A stretch of 64,000 bases of DNA from Sodiomyces alkalinus F11 (lineage: Eukaryota > Ascomycota > Sordariomycetes > Glomerellales > Plectosphaerellaceae): positions 3,008,868 through 3,072,867 of the forward strand of contig NW_021167079.1 in NCBI RefSeq assembly GCF_003711515.1, read 5' to 3'. The notes beneath the pieces were generated by a model. It saw nothing but the letters and a program-made list of their open reading frames with translations. It did not search any database and was not told where the DNA came from. The first letter of the stretch is position 1, and every line of letters begins with the position of its first letter. Of the stretch, positions 1 through 9,513 are shown in pieces. The translations under genes were made by a program, and so were the position numbers.

Positions 1-146
1 CGGCAGAGCTGAAAACATGCATCTATAATCTACAAGAATCTATTCAAGGCCGAGTGTATGCCGCTCGCAAGGCTCCGCGCAATCAATGGAAGGAACATGC
101 GATCGGGAACACACGAAATACGAGACGACAAGCGACAAGGAAAGGA

Positions 147-1065
147 TCACCCCCCTGTCGTCCCCTCCCGCTCATGCATCATCTTGAGCTTCTTCTCCGT
201 CTTCATGAACTCGCGAATACCCACAGGGATATTAGCATACAACTCCTCGTCCCACATGTCCTTGCCCACCACCGTCTTGGGCTTCGGAGGCACCCAGTTC
301 GTCTCCGACCCGCCGCCATCGTCATCCATGCTCATGTCGACGCGCCTCTCGCCCTCTTCCCGTCCTCCCGCCGCCGCCACTCCCTGGCCCCGCCGCCGCC
401 GCCGCTCCCCCCTCTCGCGCAGCCGCCCCTGGGCCTCGGCACTGGCAGCAGACCACTCCTCCATGTCATCCCGGTACTGATCCCACACACAGTTGACGCA
501 CCCACTCATGCAGCAGTTGTCGGGTTCCTCGGGACGCGGCGGCACCCACACGCCGGCGACGAGTTTCGATTTCCTCCGCGCCTCGGCGAGGCGTTCGGCC
601 CGGGATTGCGGGCCGGCGAGGGCTGATCCGAAGATGATGGCGGCTTTTTCGGCGGCGGCGGTCGCCGGGGGCGGACTAGGCGCTGGACGCTCCTCCTCCT
701 CCTCCTGTTGTTCGGTCGCTTCAGCGGGGGGTGAAAGTTCAGCTGCGCGTTGACGCGGCGGGAGGACGGGGTTCCATCTTACGTGTCTTCTTGGTCTCGG
801 CGGCGGCGGCGGCGGGAGCGGCCTGTTTCGCCTGTTGCTTGGCGGCTGAGGTGGAGGCGGGCTCTTCCGCCTTAGCGTACGGCAGCTTGTAGTCGAGCAT
901 CGCCTGATAGAAAGGACCGGCGGGCATGGCCTGGGTCTGGGAAGGCTCGATGGGGGTGGGGGGGGTTTGCGACTTGATGGTCGAGACGGAGGCGAAGCGA
1001 GGCGGCGTCGCGCGAGCTGAGATGAAGGGCCGCACGCGCGGAAGGACTCTGCTGGGGGCCGTCAT
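147..1065 (-). CDS. Oxidoreductase-like domain protein (OXLD1 type), mitochondrial
   Basis: Two exons, 783..1065 and 147..742, give 292 residues. The diagnostic part is in the second exon: VPPRPEEPDNCCMSGCVNCVW, the short cysteine motif of the oxidoreductase-like N-terminal family (human OXLD1). The first ~50 residues are rich in Arg, Ser and Thr (MTAPSRVLPRVRPF), as expected of a mitochondrial targeting peptide; an Ala/Glu/Pro-rich low-complexity linker follows. The reading frame changes between the two parts. A GTAAGA donor at 782 and a CAG ending at 743 restore it, but that intron is only 40 nt, so a frameshift or another splice choice is possible. The biochemical role of the family is not established; the name comes from domain similarity only. 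It is divergent from the gene starting at 1507. Confidence 0.8.
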
Positions 1066-1506
1066 CTTAGATGTTTGCCGAAGTGACCGTCGGCAATAGA
1101 TCTCAAGGAGGAGGAGAGAGGAAAGAGTGGAAGAATGCAAGTACAGCTTCAAAGAGGTTTGGGTAGAATATACGGACGACGAAATATCGGAGAACAGGAA
1201 TTGGACTAGGTTGCATTGGCCACTCGGAGATTATTACCACGGGTAAAAACGTCATAAAGTCACATGAGCAGTCACATGGTATCCCGTACAGCAATACAGG
1301 CTCAAAGTAGAAGGCGGTCAACATGTCGTGGCATCCCCGACGCGTCTACCTTAAAGGTAGTACTCAACTCGCCGTCGCATTGTAGCAAAACATAGGTACA
1401 AAAGATGGTCGAGCTCCAGAAACCAAAACATCTTGTTGCCATTCGACGGGAAATTGTACCGCCCATGGTATGTTTGTGATTTGGAAGGAAATGAAGCATC
1501 AGCATT
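1066..1506. other. Divergent intergenic region
   Basis: These 441 bases separate two divergently transcribed genes and presumably hold both promoters. I see no clear TATA box and no convincing additional reading frame. Confidence 0.5.
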
Positions 1507-3860
1507 ATGGACTTCGATAGTATAGAATCATCTGCACCGAAACGCCGTCGTACCTCGCCCCGAACCAGCGTTCCCATCTTCAACGGCCAGACGAATCCCG
1601 CGCCTCCAGATGCTGCCATGGCTTCGTCTCGACCTTCGAACTATGCACCCTCCTACGCTTCACCGACAAGAGCGAGCCTTGCGCGGTCTAATCCCGAACT
1701 ACTAGAGAGCCACGAAGCAATCCAACGCGGTACCGATCATGGATCACAGACACGGTCGACGGGCCAGGCGAGCGAAGTTAGTTTCCGTTCCCTCGGTGTC
1801 GCGCGCGATGCTGGGACGACAGCGCAACTCCAGGACACGACTACCGAGTCGGTCGAGCCTCAATCTCCTATACGATCCGCGCCACGTCGACCAAAGGAGT
1901 CGAAACTTCGCGACACATTGACCGCGCACCTCGAGCAGCGCATGCGTGGCGCACCCACCGCAGCACCGCAGGCTCCCGGTGGGTCAGACGCGCCGCCCGT
2001 ACCGTCACGTAACGCGGCACGGCAAAGTCTGGGAGGATTAGGTGCGGCGCCGAAGCGCTCCCCGTTCAAGCCCAAGCCTCGACCCCTACCACCACCGGAG
2101 CCCGGGTCGGAGGAAGAGGAGTTACTCGACCCTTTCGCGCGACGTGGGTTGAGACGCACTCCCCCGGGCGGAGGAGCCCCGGGTGTTCCACGCGAATCTC
2201 TTCCTTTCGTGGTGCCGCCCGAGAATGAACCAGAACTTCCACCGACACCGACACAACAAGGCAAGGATGATCCCTTGGTCACGACCCCGCCATCGGGGAT
2301 CCACGAGACGCCTTCCAGACGCGCGAGGAGAAGATCCAGCAATGGGAAGAAGAGCTCTCCTCTCAAACACCAGTCCTTTCCGACGAGGGATCCAGGCACC
2401 CCGACCAAGAGCAAGGGGGAGGGAAAGGGAAAGGCAGCAATGGCTTCCACGGAAGATGACCCCGACGTGGTCGTCGACGAGGAGAGAACACTTGGGGCCA
2501 GAGGTGGTGGGGGAACACATCCAGCACGGGGCATCCCACCGATTGACGAGCATGCGGAGAAGAAGGCTTTACGAGAGGAGCTCCGGGCAGAGGTGGCACG
2601 GCTGGAGGCAGATTTGCGGTTCGCCGAGTTGGAGAACGAAAGAATCCACCAGATGCAGAATCAACGGCAAACATCCAAATGGCCGTCCCATCAGCGGAAT
2701 GGCGAAGAGCTCCTCGGGCTTTTCCAACGCTACCTCCTGCCATCGGATGACGGAACCCCCCCCGACCCTTCACAGTTGCTCTTCGATGCGGCGATGGACC
2801 CCACTTCATGGCTTTCGCTGAGTGCCACCACCCCTGCACCTCTACTTGCGCCGCCCAAGGACGACTCCCCGCCTCCCGTCTCACATCACCCCATACCCAT
2901 GACGGCGAAGGAGGAACTCGGGTTTCTGCAAGCGTTCACGCCGTTCGAATTCTCGTCGACCACCGAGATCCTTCCCCGCGAGGACACCGAAGCGCCCCTC
3001 CTCCGCCAACACAACCTATCCGTCCGCGAACCCGACGGATTATTCGCAGCCAAGCTGGAGATGGTCGTCAACGCCGACACACTCCGGATTGACGAGCTTC
3101 GGGTGCCGCGGCTCGACCCAGCCGCCATAGCGGAGCTCGGGCCATTCGTCGAGACGATCTGCTCCGGGAAGCAGAACAGCGCGATGGATCGCAACGTCGG
3201 CATCCTGGGCTGGGCGATGGCGGAGTGGTACCGCCTCTCCGTCGAACGAGCGAGGGTGTGGTGTCTTCTCGAGAGGGAGACGGGAGACCGCGACCGGTTG
3301 CTCGAGACGGTGCGGCGGACGCGGATGCGGAAGCGGCCGAGGAGGAGGACGAGGAGGCAGGGCCCGGACGACGGGGAAGGAGAAGGTGAAGAAGAAGTGG
3401 CGGCGGCGGCGGCGGTTGAGCCTGCGGGTGCACTTCCGCGGGCTGCTCTGCTGGCCCACATGGGCCGCACGGCTTTCGAGGTGCCGATACCTGAAGACGA
3501 TGAAGAAGACGAGTCTAGGTGGCCGTGTTTGAGGATCCAGTGGCGTATCGAGTTTGACTGGACAGGCGAGGGGGTGAGTAGGGTTGGGGTCCTTCTGGGC
3601 GTGCCCGGGAAATGTAAGTTTCAACTACCGAACGCTTGGCGATTGCACACTAGATACTGGTGCACATGTCCGAGAACTCACGGGGAATATGCTGACCATT
3701 TTTTGCGCCTTCTCTAGGGCGCGAGGCACACGACGGCGGGGCACTGGCAGGTGTACAGAAGGTGTTTGGGGATCTCGTCAAAGGAGACGAAAGCCCTCTG
3801 AATGCTGTGCGGACGGTACTGTCACTTCTGGTGGGCGATGTGTCCACTCGCCGGCGTTGA
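1507..3860 (+). CDS. Large coiled-coil protein, function unknown
   Basis: Exons 1507..3613 and 3718..3860 join in phase to 749 residues. The intron has GTAAGT, a GCTGACC branch site and CTAG. Residues 1-340 are low-complexity and basic/proline-rich, with an early KRRRTSPR stretch that could be a nuclear signal. Residues about 350-385 form a Leu/Glu/Arg coiled coil (LREELRAEVARLEADL). From about 470 to the end there is a folded-looking domain with LRIDELRVPRLDPAAIAELG and, near the C-terminus, RIQWRIEFDWTGEGVSRVG. An acidic/basic insert (RKRPRRRTRR, then GEGEGEEE) interrupts it. A coiled coil plus a C-terminal alpha/beta domain recalls inner-kinetochore subunits of the COMA/Sim4 type, but I do not recognise a family signature and offer this only as a weak hypothesis. 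The second exon ends in a regular amphipathic segment, which supports the intron. Confidence 0.75.
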
Positions 3861-4458
3861 TCAAGTACGGAGCAGGGGGGATTGTCCGGGGGTACAGGGT
3901 AGTGTTTTCGGGTTAGGGATAAGGAAACGGCGTTGTATGATGAGACGAGTCAATGAAGGGGACAGGGCAGGAACGTGGGTGTTCTTCAGCCATGGCCGAT
4001 ACTATGATTGCCAATATCCAGATATCACGTCGATGCTGTTTCGAAGAAGAAAAGGATTAGTTTACACGCTTCTTGGGGAGATGTGTGCATCTGTCAGTTG
4101 TGCCCTGTAGGAGTCAATCCGTGTTTTGCTGGAGACCCCTTAGGTTTTTGGATCGCATCGTCGGAGCCAGCGCTGGGACGATGGATGAGCTTGGTGGGAA
4201 TGATCGATAGGAGATGCAGGACGCCGTATTCACATTATACAGACCAGAGAACCAGCTGGTAGAGGCATAGCATAGATAGGGCTCTTGAACTTTTAGAATA
4301 GACGGGACAAGCTGGAATTAGTTCTTCCTTCTTTTTCCACAGGCCGGTCCATGCCTCGTCTTCCCTGTGCCCCTCTGTCCCTCTGCCCCGGCCAGCCATC
4401 ATCGCCCCCGTGTCCCTCCCTACTCTCGTCTTCATACTCCTTTCTCTTGCTTTCCCCT
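3861..4458. other. Convergent intergenic region
   Basis: About 600 bases lie between the 3' ends of the coiled-coil gene and DPM3. They should contain both 3' untranslated regions. No supported gene was seen. Confidence 0.5.
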
Positions 4459-4877
4459 TTAATCGACATCCACGCCTTTCGTCCGTAGGTCCTTCTTCGC
4501 TAACTCGATCTCGGCCATCAATTCGGCGTGTGCCTCGGGGACGTCGTTGAAGGTCATGACATTGTAGCCCAGGCGGGCGAGGAGGTAAGCGCCGAAGGAC
4601 ACGAGGAGCCAGAAGGGTAGCTTGGAAAGAGCGCAAATTAGTTGCTAAGACTGCCACAGACATGCAATGGGCTTACCACGGGGACAATTTGTTCCTGTAC
4701 AGCCGGGGGGAGAGGCACGAGCTCAAGGAAGAGGGCGAGGTAAACCTGAAATCCGAGTTAGCAGCTGTTCTCTTGTTTTTTTTTTTTTGCCGCGAGAGAG
4801 AGGATTGGGATAATGGCAGGGCGACGTACAGAGCTCACGAGGAGAGCAAGGGAGATGGTCTGCTGGGCTCGCGTCAT
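4459..4877 (-). CDS. DPM3: Dolichol-phosphate mannosyltransferase subunit 3 (DPM3)
   Basis: Three exons (4830..4877, 4677..4745, 4459..4620) encode 92 residues, the normal size for DPM3. DPM3 is the small ER membrane subunit that tethers the catalytic DPM1; the complex makes dolichol-phosphate-mannose for N-glycans, O-mannosylation and GPI anchors. The protein starts MTRAQQTISLALLVSSVYLA (first membrane segment), continues with LPFWLLVSFGAYLLARLGYN (second segment) and ends with the family signature FNDVPEAHAELMAEIELAKK and KGVDVD, the cytosolic coiled part that binds DPM1. The introns are 84 and 56 nt and all three junctions agree in phase. A run of about a dozen T/A in the first intron breaks up simple ORF detection. 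This is a firm assignment. Confidence 0.93.
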
Positions 4878-5671
4878 GATGGGCAATCGTGCAAGGCAAG
4901 GTCGGCTTGGCCGGTTGGATGAAGTCAGATTTAAATGGCAGGGAAGATGTGAAGCAATATGCCGTGATCAATGGGTCGTTTTGCTGTCGAAATTCCTGGA
5001 CTCCCGGTATGTCAGTCTGGTGATTGGACCGTAGACCCAAAAACCCACGTCGCAATGTCGCGAGGTCCCAAAAAGCAAGTCGCGACAACGATTGGGGTGG
5101 ATGACTAAGCGTCAACGTGTGAGCTTTCGGTGTGGGTTCGGTCTATACCTATACACCGCCCACCTCACCTGACCCCCTTTTTTTACGAGGAAAATAAAGG
5201 GGGGAAAGTGTCTTCGTTCCTCAACACGATCAGCCATCTCCAACATTTCTTGCGCCTCTGATACAGGCGGCACTCATACTCGATTTCAAGTGTGGATATA
5301 CGAGTCTCGGGGCGTCGGCCACTGGAGTCACTGGACCACGCCAAAGCCACGGGCCCGAGATATTAGAATAGTTGCTCAACGCCTTGACCAAGCAGACATG
5401 GAATGTAGGGATTTACGTGATTTCGTATTAAACAAGAAGAAGGAGAGAAGAACAGGTTTTATCAGGTAAATGGTTTATGATGGGGTATTTCCATCAGCCT
5501 AAGCCTTTGCCCCTCCAGGAGTCCAGGCTGTCCAGCCTCCAGCGACTCGGGAATCCAGGACTCCAGGCTCCATCTCCCGAGCATCTCATATATATTCGCG
5601 TGAAAACTCGCTCTTCGGTTTCCCAACACATCGAAAACATGTCTGTCTGGCCTCGCCCGCCGCGCAACGCC
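4878..5671. other. Intergenic region upstream of DPM3
   Basis: About 790 bases hold the DPM3 promoter and the 3' flank of the next minus-strand gene. A CCAG-rich patch at 5516-5575 (repeated TCCAGG-like words) is the only local pattern seen. No gene is supported. Confidence 0.45.
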
Positions 5672-6367
5672 TTATTCTGGCACGGGCATCTTCGTCTCAG
5701 CCACCAGGGCATTCACCTGGCCCACATACGTCTTCCACATCGCCTTCTTGGCCATGGGCGACATGGTCCCGCTCTCATGCACTCGCTTCAACGTTTTGAT
5801 GTGTTCCTCCAGCTTTTGAATAACACATTCTCTCTCCTCCCTCTCGTTGGTGTGTTTGCCCGGGCTCAAGGCGGGAGAAGACGCGTTCGACCCCGGTTCT
5901 AGTTCTGACTGGACGGAGGAGGCGACATCTCTCAAGTCGAGTCGACACCAGTCGCTGTCGCTGTTGTCGTCGTCGTCGTGGCCGCTGTTCTCCTCCCTTT
6001 CCAGCTTCGCCGTCTTCTTCGTCTTCCGATGCTTCCGATACCCAGCCTTGGACCGGGGCGTTGTCGCTCGTCGGGGACCTATGACGGTGGTCTGTTCCCG
6101 GGGTCCGAAGAAGTTGCGTACGAACTCGAGGCTCTCGTCGTGCGTCCAGTGAAGCCAATCAGGAAGCTCCTGCATGTCCGCGATAGGGACGATGGGGCCA
6201 CCCGGACTGAGCCTGAAGGGTGGGTGGATTCCATTGACAGGAGCAGCGGGATAACATCCCAGGCTCGCCGCTGCGGCCTGCAGATCAGACTCGTCAGAGC
6301 AACGCCTTGGGCGTAGGTTTGGTGATGAGGACCGTTCTTGAAAGGGCATGGCTGGCATGGTTGGCAT
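5672..6367 (-). CDS. Hypothetical protein, low-complexity with C-terminal helix
   Basis: A single-exon frame of 231 residues, not matched to a known family. The N-terminus is Ser/Pro/Arg-rich. A short conserved-looking block at about residues 64-90 reads ADMQELPDWLHWTHDESLEF. A basic stretch (YRKHRKTKKTAKLEREE) is followed by an acidic one (HDDDDNSDSDW). The last 60 residues are predicted helical and charged (ECVIQKLEEHIKTLKRVHES). The basic and acidic tracts suggest a nuclear or nucleic-acid-associated protein, but that is inference. The start at 6367 is one of three close Met codons (MPTMPAMPF). Coding-like composition and the lack of an equally good frame on the other strand support it. 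Confidence 0.6.
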   Translation of the reverse strand: MPTMPAMPFQERSSSPNLRPRRCSDESDLQAAAASLGCYPAAPVNGIHPPFRLSPGGPIVPIADMQELPDWLHWTHDESLEFVRNFFGPREQTTVIGPRRATTPRSKAGYRKHRKTKKTAKLEREENSGHDDDDNSDSDWCRLDLRDVASSVQSELEPGSNASSPALSPGKHTNEREERECVIQKLEEHIKTLKRVHESGTMSPMAKKAMWKTYVGQVNALVAETKMPVPE

Positions 6368-7232
6368 GGTTGCCGTTTAGGTGAGGTTTCCTTTCCAAGG
6401 TCGAAGGCGAAGTTGTCTCGTTCGTTTTCTTCGGATTTCTTGTTTTCTTTCTTTGAGTGGTAAAGATGCCCCGATGCAAAGATGATACAATGATGAAGAG
6501 AGGCAAGCAAAAGAGGGAGATTTCTTCATTCTTAAATACCTGTGCTATTGTTGAGGAAGACCGAAGATCTACCTAGTAGCCTCTAGGTTAAGTAGGTTTG
6601 GTGGTGGCGTTTGGCTGGACTTTTACACGCCTCCCGACCATTAAGCTCGATCAGTGTTTGCCTTTGCGTTTGCCTCTCCAGTTGATGAGGTCTGTGGAAC
6701 AGCCGCTGCAGGAGTATTCGAGCCAGAAATAATAGATTCTGAGAGTATATTTTTGTGGCGTCATCGTAATCCTGTTATTGATTTCGAGTGAAACCTTTCA
6801 TGTGAACTTACTTTTCTTCTCCATTGTGGCAGATGTATTCGAAAAGTGTACCTTATTCCTCGTGCTGTGCGTATCCTTCGTAGCTGTATCTGTCGCTGTG
6901 TTGATTCTGGCCTGGGGGCCCCTGAAAGAAGCCCAGGGAGTTGGAACATCACGACATGAAAAGACAACACCATCACATCATGACAAATGCGCCACAGCAT
7001 CGGTATTACTACTTTTCGTTCTGAATTCAAGGTCGGTAAGGTAGCTTAAATTCCCGTCCACCTAATTATTTTAGACCCATTTATCGGAAACCGTGAGGCA
7101 ACAACCAACACGTCCGCCACACAAAGAACAAGTTGAGCCCCCTATTTTGACCCATCCCCTGAAAACGAATATGAGCCGCAAAGCTTTGGCCCAAGCACAC
7201 TCCGCCTGCCCTTCCCCGCAACGACGATCCAT
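6368..7232. other. Intergenic region
   Basis: About 860 AT-richer bases between two minus-strand genes. It contains the promoter of the upstream hypothetical gene and the 3' flank of the AT-hook gene. I see no gene or structured repeat in it. Confidence 0.45.
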
Positions 7233-8882
7233 TTAATGCAGGAGAAAACTGTAGTCATCTTCATATTCCTGCTTAATGCGGACAACATCCAGAAGCGGAC
7301 TCCTCTCCCCCCGCGGCCGACTGGAGCTAGCCGCTGCGAAGCTCTCACCCGGTCCAGTCGGTCCAAACGAACGAGGAGATGTCCCGTAAATGGCCGCGCT
7401 TTCCCGTTGATAGTCGTCGACGAACAAGGATAACGCGCCAGGGGGATGAGTACTCGGAGCAGGGACAGGGCGGAACGGCCGTGTCATCTGGGCCCGTGTC
7501 GTCTGCCGTGCGGTAGCCGGGGTGGCGCCAGTGAGAGCCGTGGCGTCAGGGACCGGGTTCTTCCTCGGTCGACCCGGACGCCTGCGGGGCGGGGTAGGGG
7601 CGACGGGCTCGATAGTCGGGAGGGGAGTGCGGAAGAAAGATGCGCCACCCGGTAACGATGGAGGAGCGGGTGGGTAGAAAGGAGAAGAGGCATACATGGT
7701 GCCGGGAGCCATGAATCCCATGATATCACTGGCCGGCCTGGTAGCGGCGGCGCGGAGGGTCTCGGGACGTCGTAGCTGGGCTTCTCTCTTCTTTATCCGA
7801 CCGGTGCGGACGATGCGGAGGAGCTGCGATGCCTTACTGTGCTCGACGGCCAATTCGTGGGCTTTCTGCCTCCAAGCGGAAGCCTGGACCGCGTCGTTAC
7901 CTTCCGCGTATTCTCTCGCATGGGAATTAGCCGCAGGGAGAAGATGGGCGGATTCCTGTGCCTTCCGGCAATCCTCGCCATATGCAGGATCATGCTCGAA
8001 GGCATGTGCAGCGTCATCGAGATTGCCAAACTTGAGATAGGCCGAATTCTGGCGGTAGATGAGATGTTTGACCAGTGGAGCCGGGTATTGGCCATGAAAG
8101 ATGGCCACAACGCCGACGACCTCTCGAGCCGTGAGCTCCTCTTGCTTCTCCATCTTGGAGAAGCAGGCGGCGACGAGGGCGTGGTGGTTCTTTTCCTGGC
8201 GCCAGTAGTTGGTGTTGATGTCCGTTACGACGTCCTCACTGAGGTCACGCGTGATGGCGTCCTTGCCGTTATTGTGGCCGTTATTGTGGCCGTTATTGTG
8301 ACCGTTGTTGCGACCATTATGATTATTACTACTATTATTGTTATTATTATTGTTGTTGTTGTTGTCGTTGTTGTCGCCGCCGCCCTCGCCCCTGCCCTCG
8401 TTCTCGCCGTCGCCGATTTCGACCAGGGAAACCACACGCCCCCTAGCGACGGCAAGCTCGTGCGCAAAGTACTCGTGGTTCTCGACCAGCAGCTGGCCCT
8501 CGACCCACGACAAGGTATTACAGCGCTCATAGAGCGAGTTGAGCGGCCGGTTGTACGAGCCACTGTAGTTCACCGGGACGATGGCCTCGAGGGCGAGGAA
8601 GTCGACGATGCTAGGATGCCGGTCTGTCTCCGGTATGTTCTCGTCCCTGAGAGCGTTGGCAATGCGGGTGTAGATGGCATTGTCGGAGAGCAGTCGGCGG
8701 AACGAGTTGGTGGTGATACGGTCCGTTACGGCGGCCAAAAGACGGGGTGTGTAAGTGGCTTCCTTGCGAATATTCTTCAGAGACTCGCGCGCCCGGCGGT
8801 GTTTTTCCTCCGGCGAGATGAGGCTGCCAAAGGCACCGCCGGCTGTGATGGCAGGCTTTCGCATCTGCGGAGGGGTCGCCAT
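7233..8882 (-). CDS. AT-hook protein with Asn-rich repeat, function unknown
   Basis: A single-exon frame of 549 residues. The start is taken at MATPPQMRKP; the frame stays open upstream but that part reads like untranslated leader (F/L/S-rich). Residues 1-150 look folded and helical (SPEEKHRRARESLKNIRKEA, later SFRRLLSDNAIYTRIANALR). Around residues 160-215 lies a hydrophilic Asn/Gly/His tract with tandem GHNN units. Residues 215-380 are again helical. At about residue 433 is RRRPGRPRK, a textbook AT-hook that would bind the minor groove of AT-rich DNA. The C-terminus is Pro/Arg/Ser-rich and ends with an acidic IKQEYEDDYSFLLH, which contains a SUMO-type psi-K-x-E motif (IKQE). A nuclear role is likely; the exact function is unknown. 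Confidence 0.75.
   Translation of the reverse strand: MATPPQMRKPAITAGGAFGSLISPEEKHRRARESLKNIRKEATYTPRLLAAVTDRITTNSFRRLLSDNAIYTRIANALRDENIPETDRHPSIVDFLALEAIVPVNYSGSYNRPLNSLYERCNTLSWVEGQLLVENHEYFAHELAVARGRVVSLVEIGDGENEGRGEGGGDNNDNNNNNNNNNNSSNNHNGRNNGHNNGHNNGHNNGKDAITRDLSEDVVTDINTNYWRQEKNHHALVAACFSKMEKQEELTAREVVGVVAIFHGQYPAPLVKHLIYRQNSAYLKFGNLDDAAHAFEHDPAYGEDCRKAQESAHLLPAANSHAREYAEGNDAVQASAWRQKAHELAVEHSKASQLLRIVRTGRIKKREAQLRRPETLRAAATRPASDIMGFMAPGTMYASSPFYPPAPPSLPGGASFFRTPLPTIEPVAPTPPRRRPGRPRKNPVPDATALTGATPATARQTTRAQMTRPFRPVPAPSTHPPGALSLFVDDYQRESAAIYGTSPRSFGPTGPGESFAAASSSRPRGERSPLLDVVRIKQEYEDDYSFLLH
8266..8313 (-). repeat. 12-bp tandem repeat encoding GHNN units
   Basis: Four copies of a 12-bp unit (CCGTTATTGTGG on the plus strand; the last two copies diverge) lie inside the AT-hook gene and are followed to about 8372 by ATT/GTT triplets. 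They encode the Asn/His/Gly tract, so copy-number change would stay in frame. Confidence 0.85.
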
Positions 8883-9513
8883 TGTTTCCTGTGAAGATAT
8901 TGTGTAGGGATGCTGGACGAGAACAAGATAACAGGCGAAGAGGTTCGGGCTGCGAGGGCTTGGTTGGCAAAGAGGGAAGAAACGGAGGTAAGAAAGAAGA
9001 GAAAAGAAAAAGAAAAAGAGGAATCTCTTATTCTTCTCCTCGTTGTACTTGGCTATGTGGAGGATATCGGTATTTGATGCTGTGGTAGTTGAAGTTATTT
9101 GGAACCGAAACCATAGAAGCACAACTTGCAAGTGGGAAAGAGAGAAGAGTGTTACGAGGGTTGGGAAAAAGTTGGAGAGGGAAAGAACATAAGATGTACT
9201 TTATATTTCTGTCCATCTCGGTCTTTCCATGTTCATTATCCAAGTGAGCAAGTGGTTTATAAGTTGGATGAGGGAAGGCGAGGCGTCATGAGTTGATGCA
9301 ATGAAGAAGAGGCACGTTAAGCGCTCATTGAGGTCAAGAGTGTCAAGCCTCGGAGACTCATCAGTATCTCATATATTGATGAATGCATTACTATAGCATC
9401 AAGTAAAACCACATTCATCATCTCCAGCAAGGTATAGGAGGTGCGCAGACATGATCCATCCAAACATATCATACCAGCCCCCGTCTCACCCAACACAACA
9501 AAGCAAGACCGGG
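8883..9513. other. Intergenic region with homopurine leader tract
   Basis: About 630 bases. A purine-rich tract at 8985-9025 (AGAAAAGAAAAAGAAAAAGAG) would be pyrimidine-rich in the sense of the minus-strand AT-hook gene and probably lies in its leader or promoter. No gene is supported. Confidence 0.45.

Noticed and set aside
7839..8894. 351-codon plus-strand frame across the AT-hook gene
   Set aside because: It is the antisense shadow of the real gene; its Val/Ile runs are the complement of the Asn/His repeat.
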